64,000 bases of DNA from Anthopleura xanthogrammica (taxonomy: Eukaryota > Cnidaria > Anthozoa > Actiniaria > Actiniidae), in contig OZ025210.1 in the NCBI GenBank assembly GCA_964019055.1, positions 312,501-376,500 on the forward strand, read 5' to 3'. A program made the position numbers and the translations under genes. Positions 1 to 13,070 of this stretch are shown here, one piece after another. The stretch's first letter is position 1. Each line of letters begins with the position of its first letter. The notes under the pieces were generated by a model. The model did not search any database. It saw nothing but the letters and a program-made list of their open reading frames with translations, and was not told the origin of the DNA.

Positions 1-95
1 CATTTTGGGCTATGCAACTAAGCCTGGAGGGATTCAAACCTAGGTTGCATTGGTGAGAGGTGAGCAGTCTCACTGCTATGCCACCTGTGATTCTA
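1..95 (-). repeat. tRNA-derived SINE head
   Basis: On the minus strand there is a box A-like stretch (GTGGCATAGCAGTGAG) followed about 35 nt later by a box B-like stretch (GGTTTGAATCC), the signature of a tRNA-derived pol III promoter. Related heads occur near 29200 and 39200. It lies in the STAG intron after exon 17 and is cut by the window edge. Confidence 0.5.
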
Positions 96-159
96 TAGAA
101 AATCATAGGAAACCCTTAAAGCACAGGAGAGAGCTAATGTTCAAGCATCTTTGTGATAC

Positions 160-3100
160 CTTAATGAGAGGTGCAGTATTCCATAAGCTGTCAACAAGGT
201 AAGCACCATGATTATGCACTTCACTATTGATAAAGAACTCCAATAATTTCTTTAATTGTACAGCTTTGGCTTCTTTGTCAGACTTTTTACTGCCTAGAAA
301 CACCAAGGCAGTCATTAGATTAGAATAAGAACTTCTACTAACAGGAGTGGGGCTAAAAATAATGGCCAGTAAATGTTCAATGACCAGTTGAAATTGGCAC
401 TGGTCCAGCCAAATGGGGTTACTAGGGAAGCAAGCTAACTGGGAGATGGTCAGGTCAGGTCAGGGGTGCCATCAAGGATGTTATTGCATATGCACCTATG
501 TGTGCATGCACCAGCTTTTGCTTGCTCAGCTAGTTCTTGCTGCGGAGGATTTGGTGCTTTTTTTAACTTCTTACATGCATGCAATGTGAAAACATGATCT
601 TTATAAAACACAAATACCTTTCTTAGATTTGTTAGACTTGATATCTTCATCAGCTGCCTCTTTGATTCTCTTGTAAAGAAACTGTCCTGCTGCATGTGCA
701 ACTTGCTTGTGTGTACAGAACACTAACAACTGCACCTGTTGACAGTCCTCGTCGTCTAGTTTATCATACCTATTATAGTAACCATAGCAATAGATGGTGA
801 GCATAGGAAAAACAATAGAAACTGTGAAGAGTTTTGTAATTTTGAAAACAAAATCCTGTTCATTTGCATAAACTTTAACTTGGATTTTCTCAGCAAAACC
901 TAACTAAATCTTTAAAATCTCAATGCAAAATGAAATTATGAACCCAAACATTCTCGGCCGTGTCAGATCTACAATCACTTGCCTCTGGCTCATCTGACAC
1001 AACACACTGTTTATGTTGTAAACATTACTAAATATATGTGAGTGATAGACTTTTTATCACAATTGAAGTGGAAATGACATGCCATGCCTTAGACTTTTAT
1101 AGTGTGTGGTGTGATGGTAATTCAGTTACTAGTGTAAGCTGTCCAACTACAATTTTTTTTGGAGGGGGGGGGGGGGGGGAGGGGGGGAGGGGAGATTGTG
1201 TAAGGTCTGATAGACAATAAAGACCCATGCTAATCATGCTGATGTCCCTTCCTTCACCAACATATCTCTCCCTCCCTTTACCCCTCTACTATTCAACCCC
1301 ATCTTAGTCAATCAGTTGTGCTTCACCAAAAAGAAATGATGAATAATACTCACTGGTACATATAACTCATCAGTTTTACAGCTTCAACAGCAACTTCATT
1401 ATCCTTGTCAAGTGTCATACTAACAAATCTATCCTGTTGGCACAAGATTTAACACAAGATAAATTAGCTGTATGTAAATGATATGGTATTGCAGTCAAAA
1501 CAATGGTCCAAAATAGGCATTTCATTTCATTGATTTAGGTGGTGGGTACCAGCAAATACCCCCTCTTCCTCAGAAAACTGTTAAATTTACCATTTTCCAT
1601 AAATTGGTTCACTGGTCAAAAAAGAAGCATTCAGTCAAGGCTACAAGGTTCAAATTTGAATAATCCTTTGAAACTACCTTGCAGCCTCAATTGAATGCTT
1701 TTTCTTAGACAAATGAACCGATGTAAGGAAAGCGTGAATGTTCAACACTCTTGAAGAGAACACAGAGAAAAAATATATTTAAATATAAAAAAACACTGGG
1801 TGCCCATAGTAACTTTTTCTACCCGTTTAAGTCCAGTAAAGAGAGATACATACCTTGAATCTTGTAGTTAAAGCATCCAGGTGTGGTACAAGATCCTCAT
1901 CACCATACAGTCCCAGTAATGCCTGAAGTGACTTTAATCTGACTTCACCAACCTATAACAAGTAATGAGGTGTTTATTCTAAAACAATTGATACCCTGAA
2001 ACAACCTCTGGGCTGATCAAAGTCATGACATGGCTGACTCAAAAATCAAATTACCTTATCATGTAGGTTCCAAACTATATATTTCAAGTATCTGTCATTT
2101 AAGAACAATGTGCTGCAAATAAAACAGATTTGATGATGTCAGGTTTGTTTGATGGTATGATGACTAAAAATAACTAATCAAATCTGAGATACCTGTATTC
2201 TTTCATCCATTCTCCTATTTCTGAGATACAAAGGGCTCTTATCTCTGGCCTGGAATCTCTGTAGAAATTTCAAAGCCAAATTAGATGAAAGTCAGGGTTC
2301 AAGATAATGGCCTCACAATGAGTATTCATGTGTCAATCAGTCAGATGTGGCTGGACATCATGTTCAGCCATTAAATAGACATAGTTTTTAGCCCTGTAAG
2401 TTGTTGTAGTTGTTGTTACCGTATTTGCCGGTGTATAAGTCGACTCGGTGTATAAGTCGACCCCCAAAAATCAGGTTAAGAAACATGAATTTTTAGTATA
2501 TTCTTTGTATAAGTCGACCCTGCTATATCTCAGAGTTTTTCTTGTATATTGGTGACAAGCTAGTTTCAATGTGTTTATCAAAACCGACTCTAGGTGAGAT
2601 ATCACACTTTTGAAGCCGGTTACTGAAGCTTTTAATCGATTGGCGTTGGTATAAACAATGTTATCAACAAATCTTAGCATCAGGAATAGACTTTCAAGTT
2701 TAGATAACCAACTGGCCCACCCATTTTGTTGTAGATTTCCAGACATTATCGCATATAAGTTTGATTGAACGTGTCAAACCTAAGCCAATCGTAGTTCGAA
2801 AGTACTTTGAACCATTTCTTCTTCCCGTGGGAAAGAATTACAAGCTGAACTTTCTGATTTAAAAGAAAGTGCAAAAGAGCGAACAGTACCGATACAGACA
2901 CCTTCCCGGTACAGAATGAAACAGAGTAACAACACATAGAGAATGAAAGTAAGACAGATTTCGGCTTAAGATACCTTCAGATAGTTTTTGAAAAATGATT
3001 TTATGCATTTTCGAGTTGGAGAAAGTTTAGCGCCTCAAACTCAATGAGACGTAACGAAGGACGCGGCAAAAAAACCTATAGGATATTTTGTTAAAAAAAA

Positions 3101-4438
3101 CACATTCAGGTGACTTTGAACTGTGTGTTTTATTAAGCTACTCATAATAAATTCTCTTTCTTTTGTAATACGATGAAATCAATCCCAAGAAAGTTTAATT
3201 CAGAATACGAAAAAGACGAAAACTAAAGCACTTAGCATGTCGAAGGTTCAGATCATGTATTCTAGCCGTTATCAGCTTTTTTTTTACAAATGATATCCCA
3301 TATATTGGAAAGAAACTTTATTTGAACGCTTATCCAAACAAAAATGATCCTTTCTAAAGCCAAAACCAATGTTTTTGCTTGGAACTTGAGCTATGAATTC
3401 GAGATGTCGACTTTCATACTCGGTGTATAAGTCGAGGTCGATTTTTTAGGGTCGACTTTAGGTGCTAAAAGGTCGACTTATACACCGGCAAATACGGTAA
3501 GTGTATTAGAATAAGGAGGGCAGTGGAAATAATTGGGATGATGATGATATGAAGGAAATGAAAAAAACATTGAAGCATAAGGCATCACTGATAAGAGGAT
3601 GGTGATCATGATATAATGGTGATGATGATGATGGTGCGAAGGAGATGACGACGATGATATGATTGTGATGGTGGTGATGATATGAAGGAGATGATGATGA
3701 TGATGATATGATGATATGATGGTGATGATGATGATGCTATGGAGATGATGATGATGATATGGTGATGATGATATAGTGATGATATGAAGGAGATGATGAT
3801 GATGATATAGTGATGATGATGATGATATAGTGATGATGATGATATGGTGATATGATGATGATGATATGAAGGATATGATGAGAAAATGCCAATGCATAAT
3901 TAGGTGATTTCATTGTTCATATGACAAGAATAAACATAATCCAATACCCCCCAAAACAAACCTACCTGTATCGATGAACAAACATTCCTTGGAAAATAAA
4001 GTTCATCATTTCTTCAAGATCATTAATGTTTTGTCGCAGCTATCAAACAAAGGGTCATAATTGGTTAAACAAAATTGCACTACTGGATGTCCAAAATATG
4101 AATAAAAAAATCAGAATACAATAGTTGCTCACCTCCTGTCTTCTGGTTTGCAGCATATCAATCTTCTCCAGAGCTTTCTTTGATGTGGATTTCTGTGTCT
4201 CACTGTCTAACTGACGCTGTAGAAATCATTACAATAAAATTAGAACAATTGTCTTGAAAAATAGAACTCAAATTTCAATGGTCACAAAGTAATAGAAAAT
4301 CAGAATGGATGGATACCTGGGTATTATCTAATTCAATGTGTACGTTCTTGGCAATATGGATCAAGGCAGACACTAACTTCATTCCTGGAATATAAAGAAG
4401 ATGCTATGTAAAATCATCCAAACACTGTCAATACTATG

Positions 4439-4488
<50 letters not shown>

Positions 4489-7400
4489 TCACAATCAACC
4501 TTAAAAGTATCTTAATCATATCATCATTAATTTCACCACCATCTCTATCCATGATTATCATCATCATTCTCATCATACATCAACTTCACACCATCATCGC
4601 CATCCATCACAACTACCACTACCATCATTATTGTTCTCCACATCATTACCATTACATTCCTTATCAGTATCAACATCCATGATGAACATCATCATCATCA
4701 TCACTATCTATTACCACCACCATCCTCATACTGTGATCACCCAGGGATCTCATTAGGAGCTATTGATCAGCTGCCTACTTTTGCCATTCCACTTCCCAAT
4801 TGTACCTGTTATTGAGGGGTCATACAGCAGGCTAATTAAGTAAACCATTGCCTACTTGAAATTATAAAGAAATCCCTGATCACCTGGCAATGAATATCAT
4901 TTATCATTACTATTAGAAGTAGACAGTACCTGCCAGTGTGCTAGTGTGTCTGAATGCTCTGACCTGTGAGTCAGACAGTCTGATCAGCCATGATACCAGC
5001 GTGTCCAGCATATACTCATCATAGATTATAGAATGCTGACATTGGACTATCAGAGTATGTACAAAGGCTACAAAATTTGTCTGCAAAAATATAAATGACA
5101 TTGAGAATGGGAATTAAAACACCAGAAGGTTCTAAAAGAGGGAACAAAGTAATATACCTTAAACTTTTTATGAGAAGGTCCGGACATTATGAGAGGATAT
5201 TCATGGCTTTCCTACAAATAAACAATAATTAGTAAAACCAATACTAACATGAAATTCCAAAATATCTACATTCCATAAAAATTAGGCTTACTTCATCAAA
5301 CTGTTCTGTCAACTGTCTAACAGCATCAACATTTTCATCTTCATCAAGCATGGAACTTGTAACAGTTCCTGAGAAATGATAATAAATAAAATGCATTATA
5401 TTTGAACACTTAATTCATGACATTCCTGGGGCAATAGAAGGTGGTGTAGCTGCATGTTTTATACCTGAACATGTGAGTTGATTTGTTGGATCCCGTAAGA
5501 TACATGTAGCCATGCCCTGACTTAGATCAGCCAAGAGGTTGTTTGAGTGTTCAATAAAAAATTACAATACTAAATATTAATCATAAATAACCAAAAATCA
5601 GTGTTAGTTACCTTTACATCCACAACACTGAACAAAGAATTGTATAATATCAACCATGGCTGCTTCTTTATCCTTGTTGTAGCTTTCTATCCAATCATCA
5701 ACAACAGCCTGTTAAACAAAGAAAGAAACATGGCAATGTATGAATAAATAAATAAATGGGTGGGTGGGTGGATGGATGGATGGATGGATGGATGGATGGA
5801 TGGATGGATGGATGGATGGATGGATGGATGGATGGATGGATGGATCAATGGATGGATGAATAAAATACTTACTCTTAGGGCTCCCTTCCCAGCTTTGACA
5901 ATATCAAATAAGGTTCCTTGGTCATCATCATCTTGACTTGTTGCTTTTACTTTTCTCTTTCTTGCTGGAGTGGCTCTGCTTGGGGTTCTTCCCTTTTTGC
6001 CAAACTTGAAATAAAATAAAAAAAGTTTACTACAAATTCTGATTTTCAACTCAAACATATGGCTACAGAAATTATCCACATTTATAACCATCACTTCTTG
6101 TAATTGGCTCCTCCATGAGGTAATCATACACTTTACGACCAGATTACATGTGTCGGTTGACAATCAGCTGACTAACACTTCACTGACACATCAGATCAAG
6201 ATAGGGATTGGATTTCCATGAGGTGGGAAGGGTGTACTTCATTGAAACCACTTCACACATTACAACCTTTTTAAACATTTCCGGGGTACTGGCTCTAACT
6301 CCAATCCTCTTTGACTTGACACTTCAAAGAGATGGAGGGTATGTGCCAAACAGCAAAATGGACGATACACAAGTGATTGCAACAGCGATGACAAAGCAAA
6401 CCATGTGGCTGAGCGAAAGCTAGTGAGCATACGCAATTAAGAGCTATAACACCGCTGGCCAGATTCTGCTGTCATTAAACTTTGTTTATAAATAACTATA
6501 TTAATAGATGGAAATATGGATATTTTCTAGGAATACAGAATTCAAAGTAGGTACACATACTGGGTTAGTCTTAGGAGTAGCAGGTGTTGTCTTCCTTCCT
6601 TTAGGTGTTGCCTTGCGTGGTGTTACTATTTCTTCTTCTTCTACTTCTTCTTCTTCACTACCACTTTCAGGTACTTCCTCATCAGATGAGCTACAAAATA
6701 CATTTCCAGTTTTTCATTATTTTGGACTGGCTTTCAAGAAATTTTAACTTCTTAGTTATTTCTGAAAGCCAATACCCTTATATATTTGCAATACTCAAGC
6801 ATGAAATATTTGTAAGAAAGAAATCTTTAGGGTACAATAAATTATTGTTGTTGTTGACTACCTATTCCCCCCTTCTTTTTACAGGGTTCTCACTCATCTG
6901 GAAAAATAAATTCCCTGACATTTCCTTGACCAAGAAACATTTTTCACTGGGCTCTCATTTTATGAACATTGGAGTTTGCCCACATAAAGCCCAACTAAGA
7001 ATTCCATATTTAAAATGATTTTGTGAAGGCTGACAGAAATCCTCTGACCTTTTCACTGACTTTTGGGAAATCTCAAACACCTTTCACCAGCCTCACCTTT
7101 CTTCTTGTTCTTGTTCTTCATCACTATCAGGTTTTTCTACGGTTTTCTTAGGAAGTTTTGATTTCTTGGATGGACTAGGTGATGCACTAGGAGATGGAGT
7201 TCCTCTAACTTTTTCATGACCAAACAGTATTCTTTGCTTGTATTTCCTACCACTGCGACGAGGAGAATCATTCTTGGCATCTTTAGCCTAATGCACATAT
7301 ATATCAGAAATGTTTTAGTAATTCCACTATGCAGGGCCTCACTAAAAAAACATGAAAGTGATGTGAGCTTCATGGATAAATAATGATATTATTACTTGAA

Positions 7401-7781
7401 ACAAATGTTAGTGCAAATGTTGCCATGACAACTGTTTCCATTGACAACTACTAAGATAGTTTGTGGACTGGTCACCTTTGATTGGCCAAAACTGTACCTT
7501 GTAAAGTAAACAGATCTCTAAGTGCCATAATAAAATGACTTATAAATCTAGGCTTCTGATTGGTTGGGGAAGCGTGCTCTATGATAACACATCTGCTATA
7601 TATCATGCTTTCCCTACACTTCTCTCATGTTCTGCCAAAACCTGCATGCTTTATATCCACACACAGCATGCACAAACATTACCTCTTTGATTTTAGAGGC
7701 TGGAGTCACTCCTGATGCTGGGCTAGATGCTTCACTTGGACTGAGTGCTTCGCCTTCTTTCCTTGTCCTCAAAGCCGGCAT
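160..7781 (-). CDS. STAG: Cohesin subunit SA (STAG/stromal antigen), 5' part, 17 exons
   Basis: STAG/SA is the HEAT-repeat subunit that binds the RAD21-SMC1-SMC3 ring and loads cohesin on chromatin. Exons in coding order: 7683-7781, 7097-7287, 6561-6690, 5873-6004, 5612-5708, 5292-5368, 5158-5211, 4930-5080, 4317-4384, 4133-4216, 3966-4039, 2193-2258, 2055-2112, 1854-1952, 1354-1433, 618-769, 160-293. They sum to 1746 nt (582 codons) with consistent phases. The N-terminus ([19 protein letters not shown]) is followed by an acidic, Thr/Pro/Lys-rich low-complexity region. The conserved core then starts ([92 protein letters not shown]). These are family-typical STAG segments in the expected order. 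Human STAG is about 1,230-1,260 residues, so roughly the C-terminal half lies left of the window. Start chosen at the first ATG of exon 1. The large intron 11 carries a DNA transposon and microsatellites. Confidence 0.95.
1158..1191. repeat. Poly-G/GA tract
   Basis: Nearly uninterrupted G run with a few A, inside a STAG intron. It may be an assembly-sensitive homopolymer. Confidence 0.8.
1985..2045 (-). repeat. SINE tail fragment
   Basis: The segment ccctgaaacaacctctgg followed by gctgatcaaagtcatgaca matches the tail units repeated at 38910-39065, so this is a truncated copy of the same SINE in a STAG intron. Confidence 0.55.
2419..3497. mobile_element. Non-autonomous TIR DNA transposon, TA target duplication
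   Basis: The two ends are inverted copies beginning CCGTATTTGCCGGTGTATAA, each directly flanked by TA (2417-2418 and 3498-3499). The subterminal motif GTGTATAAGTCGAC is repeated inside the left end and again near the right end. Length 1079 bp. The interior holds only short open frames (91 and 63 aa on the minus strand) without a recognisable transposase. A TA duplication suggests Tc1/mariner-pogo type mobilisation; this is inference. It sits in STAG intron 11. Confidence 0.85.
3535..3890. repeat. Compound (GAT/ATG)n microsatellite
   Basis: Long imperfect trinucleotide tract with interspersed GATATG and GAAGGAGAT units. It produces long spurious His/Ser-rich frames on the minus strand. Located in a STAG intron next to the TIR element. 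Confidence 0.95.
4438..4488. repeat. (ATC)n microsatellite
   Basis: Uninterrupted ATC repeat followed by looser CATCAT-rich sequence to about 4735, in a STAG intron. Confidence 0.95.
5755..5844. repeat. (GGAT)n microsatellite
   Basis: About 20 tandem GGAT units preceded by GGGT units, in the intron just downstream of STAG exon 4. Confidence 0.95.
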
Positions 7782-9006
7782 TTCTTCTTTGCTTTTTTAT
7801 TCCAAACAAATCATCAAAACTTTTTGACCTATAAAATAGCACAGGAAAGTAAAAATATAGCAATATTGGGGTTGTAGAATTAACTGTTCTCGTCAAAAAA
7901 AATACAACCAAAGCAATTGGTTTTAAGCAAAGTAAGCTGATACCTAAATGTTCATAAACTTAGACCATTCATATTCCTCATTCCTAAATATGAAGTATAA
8001 GTTAAAGATTTTTTTAATGTCGTTAATAAAAATTATTTTGGGTAAAATATCAAAACCTTCCGTTTGTAAACCGTTCATTCATCAAGCTGCTATCACTCAT
8101 CTATTATCACAGTTAGAAAACAAAAGTAACTAAACTCCTTCAGTGTTACGTAAGATTAAGTGGACAAATATGTTGTTAGTACTATATTACTCAAGAAATA
8201 AGAGAGATCATTGTGAAAATATTCACTTCATTCATTCAAACAACAATCGAAGAAAACCAAAAAAAGCTCTTTCTTCCTTGCGTGTTTAGTTGCCAAGTTC
8301 ATCGCTTAGTTGCAAAGAATTTAGCGAATACGACCTCTAAATGAGTTTTTAGCATTATTGCACTCTTACCTTAGGACATAGACTAAAAATAAAGGATAAA
8401 AAACAAGCCAAAAAGTTCTTTTTTTCCAGATTTTTTGTGTTCTTTCCAAACAATCTTCGCAAACTCGCGCCTTCGTTGTGTTTTGGCGGGGATATATCAC
8501 GTGATCGAGCCCGCGATCTTCATTTGGAATTTCCACAGGGAACCCAAACCCGTGCGATCCCAACAACAGGGAGCCCAACCATTGCACTAGTATCTCTACT
8601 AACCAATAAATGTAAATATTTTCATGTTCTTTCATGTATAACGCTAAATGTCTCCCTAAAGATTTTAACAAAAGTAAATAAACGAACCAAAAAACAATGA
8701 ATTAAATAAATGAATGAATGAGTTAATGAATAGATGAATGAATAAATGAACAAATGAAAGGGAGATTCATTAATATTCAACCCTCGATCATAATCAATCT
8801 CATCAATCAACACTTTAATTTTATCATTAAACATCACATAAATATCTATACATATATTTATCTATTTACTTAATTGGGACAGTGTCTGGAAGTGCATCAC
8901 AAACATGAAATATTTTTGTTCAGAGTGATTTTCCAGGTTAGATAAATATTAAATAATATAAATTAAATTTACATTTTCATTTTTTTGTATGACAGATATC
9001 AATGGA
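7782..9006. other. Intergenic region, STAG 5' side to copy A 3' side
   Basis: No coding exon recognised. It holds the STAG 5' flank, a GC-richer patch with a CACGTG box near 8499, an (AATG)-type simple repeat at 8695-8760, and AT-rich sequence. Confidence 0.5.
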
Positions 9007-11528
9007 TTATTGTAACAACTTTTGTAATTCTCTTGGGTCTATGAATATTTCTTTTCTCATGTTGGGACAAACACTGTACTGGCTATTCATTTGAAAACAT
9101 TTAAATGCATCTTCTTGATCTTTTAGGTCACCATCAGGTTTATCTGAATATTTAGCATCAGTGCTGACAATGATATCTCCAGCTTGGCCAAGCTGTGGAC
9201 GCTGTACTTCATCATCCTAGATATTAAATTTTATAATTATTACGAGATATAAAAAGCAAATAATATTTACATACATCTTTCCAGGCTAGGCTCCTTTGCA
9301 GCTGTCATTAGTGTATAGAAACTAGTGTAGCTTTCCCTAATTCCCCCCTTTGCAGAAAATATGGAAGTATCCCAGTAATACACTGACAGCTTGTATATTT
9401 TGCAATGATATATAACAAAGAATGATGCTAAGCTTCATCAGATAAAGAGCAGCGAATATGCAATGCTAAGCCAAGATACCTACTTTATTGTCAGTCTTTG
9501 CCTTGCTTTCCAGGAAGTGGGTATGAATCTCAGGGTTGAAGTAACTAACTAATGCTGCAACACTTGATTCAGCATGTAAAAAGTGATCTGCCCTTGCCAT
9601 CAAGAGGATGTCAATCAGAACTTCAGCTCCAAGTTTATATGGGTCATAATGGGAACTATGGATCGCATTTCCATGATACGTGTTTGCCCTGAATGCCTTC
9701 GTAAAGACTACCTGAAAAATCATTTTAAAAAATTTGGATTGAAAATTGAGTATCAGGGCTTGAAATAACAGCCAGAATTCGACAGGACAGATAATGTCCA
9801 GCCAGAATTGGAACTTGGCCAGTCCCTCAAATCTTTGCTTGTTGGTCACTATGACCAGCAAGGTTGAGCCAAAAGTGGGGTATGGCCAAGCTCAAACTTA
9901 TTTGGCCAGTTAGTTAGTTTAGTTTAGTTAGTTTAATATAATTTTGTACCAATTACAAATACATATGAGTATATACAAAAATATAAATAAAGAAAATTGA
10001 ATTTACAAAATATTGATGAAGCATATTATTTAAATATAAGTATAAATGTATATAAAATTGAAATATTGATATTAGAAGAATCGTATATACACATTATATT
10101 CCAAAAAAATAATGCTTAAAATAACAGAAAGAGTGGTACAGGTTATCTAGAATAACTTAACGTTAAACTAGCCAGATAACCTATTAATGTTTAAGGCATT
10201 GTGGGGTCAGAATGAGGTTGGTACAATAAAGTATGAGATAAGGTTAAATGACAATGGACAAAGAAACAAACAAAAAACAAACAACAAAAAAAAATTGAAA
10301 AAAAGAAAATATCAAAAAAAGTGTAGAGAACATTAACAACAGGAAAGGGAAAGGAGGGATATTTAAACCTTATGACTTAGTATGATTCAATTAGATCAGC
10401 TAACAATTTGTTGTCATGACCAGTGACTGACTGGCCATCATTTCAGGCCCTGAGAACTGAATCCCATCTCCTTATCCCATGTCATTCAGACCTTAGTCCT
10501 AACCTCTATTCATCTTCCATCAAGGATTCTAGTTAAATAAAAAAACAAGTTATATTCAAGATGTGTTCTACCTTTTTGCCAAATTCATTGACAAACTTCT
10601 TGATGCTCTCACTATTATCGCTGGCAATAATAATCTTATTTGGTGTCGGCAAGCTTTTTAGGATGTGTTTAGCATTTTGAATCCATGACGTCAAAGATGG
10701 TAACTTCCCATCTTCTGTTTCTAAGCCATGGTCAGTTCCTCTCACATGAACAGCAAGAACAGTGTGACCAAATAAATGTTCATCATAGAACTTCTCAACA
10801 ATCTCTTGGATTTCAGGGTTAATTTTCACATATTGTGTTAGTAATCTATTGGCCCAAAGCCGTATTTCACGAGTGATGAGATCAAGCTTATTGTAACCAG
10901 GGATATTGCGCGGCTTGAAACTCAGGTTTAACAATTCAATGAGATGTGTGTGGTTAGATTTTTTTCTCTTTGATCCTTTTTGCGAAGAAAATATGCTTAG
11001 ACCAAAATTATTTCCAAAGCATAGGACTTTCTTTGCTTTTTCTTCTATATTTGGATTCAAAGGTTCAAAAAACCAATTCCAAGAATTGACTGTCGCATTT
11101 GATGGACAAACAGTGCCACAGTTACGCCAAAATACAGTGGGAATAGCTCCAATATGCCTGCAAGTACTTAAATGGTCCAGAGTCATCAGCAACATACTAG
11201 CCAGTCCAGGACCATTGCACTCTTCAACAAATAATTCTGAAGCACAAGCAAGTTGTGTTGAGAAGGGGCTCTTGTTGTTTTCTTTAGCAGCTATCATGCC
11301 ATATTCTTCAGATCCTTGCACAAATCTAGTGCGCATGTCAAAGTTTTCAGTTTCTCGAGAAACATTACCATCAGTGAACTTGTTGAGACAGTCCTTCTTC
11401 CTAGTACTGAATCTTTCAAATATGCTACTGTCAATCTCACTAAGCATACAATACAATGTGAGCATAAAAAACGAAAAAATCGAAAGTATTATAATGAAAA
11501 CATTTCGGCTGGTTCTTCTCCGCATCAT
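9007..11528 (-). CDS. Fucosyltransferase-like type II membrane protein, copy A
   Basis: Three exons: 10572-11528, 9484-9711, 9007-9216 (1395 nt, 464 aa). A short basic N-terminus precedes one hydrophobic segment (about residues 9-29), as in Golgi type II glycosyltransferases. A luminal Cys-rich region follows with NxS/T sites. The motif HVRGTDH (residues 261-267) resembles the HxRxTD nucleotide-sugar motif shared by alpha-1,6-, alpha-1,2- and protein O-fucosyltransferases. The next exon has GAEVLIDILLMARADHFLHA and ESSVAALVSYF, placed like the later fucosyltransferase motifs with an acidic residue and a Ser-Ser loop. The last exon adds a conserved tail CFQMNSQYSVCPNMRKEIF. Donor (Golgi GDP-fucose) and acceptor are inferred from the motif only. 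Two close paralogues follow. Intron 1 carries an insertion that copy B lacks. Confidence 0.82.
9920..10400 (-). mobile_element. Insertion in intron 1 of copy A, possible non-LTR 3' end
   Basis: Introns of copies A and B align up to ttggccagt and resume at gtcatgacc, but A has about 480 extra bases. Read on the minus strand the insert ends in a TAAACTAACTAAACTAA-type simple repeat, as 3' ends of some non-LTR retrotransposons do. No reverse transcriptase frame is visible. Confidence 0.5.
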
Positions 11529-12000
11529 TATTATTGCTCACTCAAAATAAGCTTATCAATCTAAATAATCAAAAGCTAAAGTGAATTAAGCTTATCTTGA
11601 GGCTACTTGAGTTTTAAATCAAAGGACTCAAGCGAAACTCAGGATTGCTGGTTTTCAATCAATTGTTAAAAGCCTTTATCTCTCACTTAACTGGTTCAAG
11701 TCGTGTGAAACACATCATCTGTCAGCCAGAAAGAATTCCATAAATTGAAAAGGAAGGTTACTTATATTAATAAATTACTACGCTTATCACATTAGTGAGA
11801 AAGGAGATAATTTAGAGATACAAGTTTTACAGTCAAAAGTACAATGTTGTCAAGGTGATCGGAAAGGCAAGTGGGCATTTCTTTTTATGAGTGTTTATCA
11901 CTCAAGTGAGAAAGGGAGACAGCATGGGACAGGGAATGACGCCAAGTGAAACACAGCAATTAAACACAATCAGTAATTAGGGTAATTACCTGTTTTTTAC

Positions 12001-12090
12001 CTTCACGTGCGACGAAACAGGTGAATCCTTTCAGTTCTTCCCCTACCATGACCAGATGTTTTGAATCAATCTTTCCGGCCATCTTGGACG
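12001..12090 (-). promoter_or_regulatory. Duplicated upstream exon/promoter module, copy A
   Basis: Minus-strand sequence with GTCCAAGATGGC (a YY1-like initiator) followed by GGATTCACCTGTTTCGTC and a splice-donor-like GAAG|GTAAAA. The same block lies at 18446-18543 just upstream of copy C. An ATG opens 27 codons here (MAGKIDSKHL...), but copy C terminates early after its equivalent ATG and an in-frame stop precedes the copy A start. A 5' non-coding exon with core promoter is therefore more likely than a coding exon. Confidence 0.5.
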
Positions 12091-12366
12091 AGACGGATTC
12101 GGCACTAACAACACAGGCATCCCACAGAACAGAAAGAAGGAAAAGAATATCAAGAGAGCTAGGAGGTAAATTAATTCTCCCTTAATGGAACTCTGAACAA
12201 AGTTGATCTTTAGCTGAGTATAATCATGGGAGAAAGTACTTGAGGAACATTTGTGTGTAACAATAACATGGACAACAGACTAGCTGGACACTCCTAGCTG
12301 TCTAAAGTTGTCAAACTGCAAATTATAAAATAGTTCAGATATAACGCGCTCTCTGATTGGCTGATA

Positions 12367-12398
12367 GCCGTGTTTACATAAGGCTATGTAAACACGGC
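12367..12398. repeat. Perfect hairpin
   Basis: GCCGTGTTTACATA, a 4-nt loop, then its exact reverse complement. A third copy of the arm lies at 12436-12450, so this is probably a remnant of a small inverted-repeat element. Confidence 0.7.
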
Positions 12399-12655
12399 AA
12401 TTTCAATATTTTATAAAACAAATAGAAAACGTTATGCCGTGTTTACATAGCCTGATATAAACACTCGGGAAAGTTTGGGAGAAGTCTTGAGCTCTGTGTA
12501 AACCTCGCCGTATTTGTTAAGTAGTACACAAATAATGGATAAAAGCCAAGTCAAATATTTCTTTTTTTCAGATTCCTTCTTTAGAAACTTGGGGGGGGGG
12601 GGGGGCTTATTATGGGGAAAAAATGTAATAAAATCATTTGATGTTGTAAATGCAA

Positions 12656-13070
12656 TAAGGGACCGGCCATTATTTATGTGGGGGAGGGGGGGGGGGAGAA
12701 ATCAAGGGGGGTCAGGCTTATATTTTTCAAAGAAAGGGGGTGGGTCAAAATAAAATTTCCGTTGTAAAAATGCAAGAATATATTCAAGCAAAAACAGGTA
12801 TTCGGACCCAAGCTATGGAATGAGGGAGGATTGTTGGGGAGGGGGAGAGAGGTTGTTTAAGAGATGTGTAATTTTTTAACGACTGTATAATGAATGGTAT
12901 GATATATACAGAATCGAGAAAAGATACCTCTGAAATGCATTCTATATGGGGTGGGTCAAAAATTAAATTTAATACTTCAAGGGGTGGGTCAGAGAAAAAT
13001 GTTTTAATGCACGCAGACAGAAAAAATACCCCCACCCCCCTCCCCCCACATAAATAATGACCAGTCCCTA
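12656..13070. mobile_element. MITE with about 28-bp TIRs
   Basis: Left end AGGGACCGGCCATTATTTAT and right end (reverse complement) AGGGACTGGTCATTATTTAT mirror each other and continue into G/C homopolymers. Interior AT-rich, with GGGTGGGTCA motifs at 12729, 12951 and 12984. No coding capacity. Lies between copies A and B. Confidence 0.75.

Noticed and set aside
316..590. Additional STAG exon with [17 protein letters not shown] reading
   Set aside because: Its phase does not fit the preceding exon and it ends in a stop; splicing 618-769 directly to 160-293 keeps frame and family similarity.
3478..3897. 139-aa His/Ser-rich frame
   Set aside because: Translation of the GAT/ATG microsatellite.
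5687..6163. 158-aa frame extending past STAG exon 4
   Set aside because: Only 5873-6004 is exonic; the rest reads into an intron and the GGAT microsatellite (repeated IHPS).
10906..11550. 214-aa plus-strand open frame
   Set aside because: Exactly antisense to the first coding exon of fucosyltransferase-like copy A; no splice context or domain.
12001..12082. Coding first exon MAGKIDSKHL... for copy A
   Set aside because: An in-frame stop precedes the copy A start and the homologous block in copy C terminates after 17 codons; treated as a 5' non-coding module.
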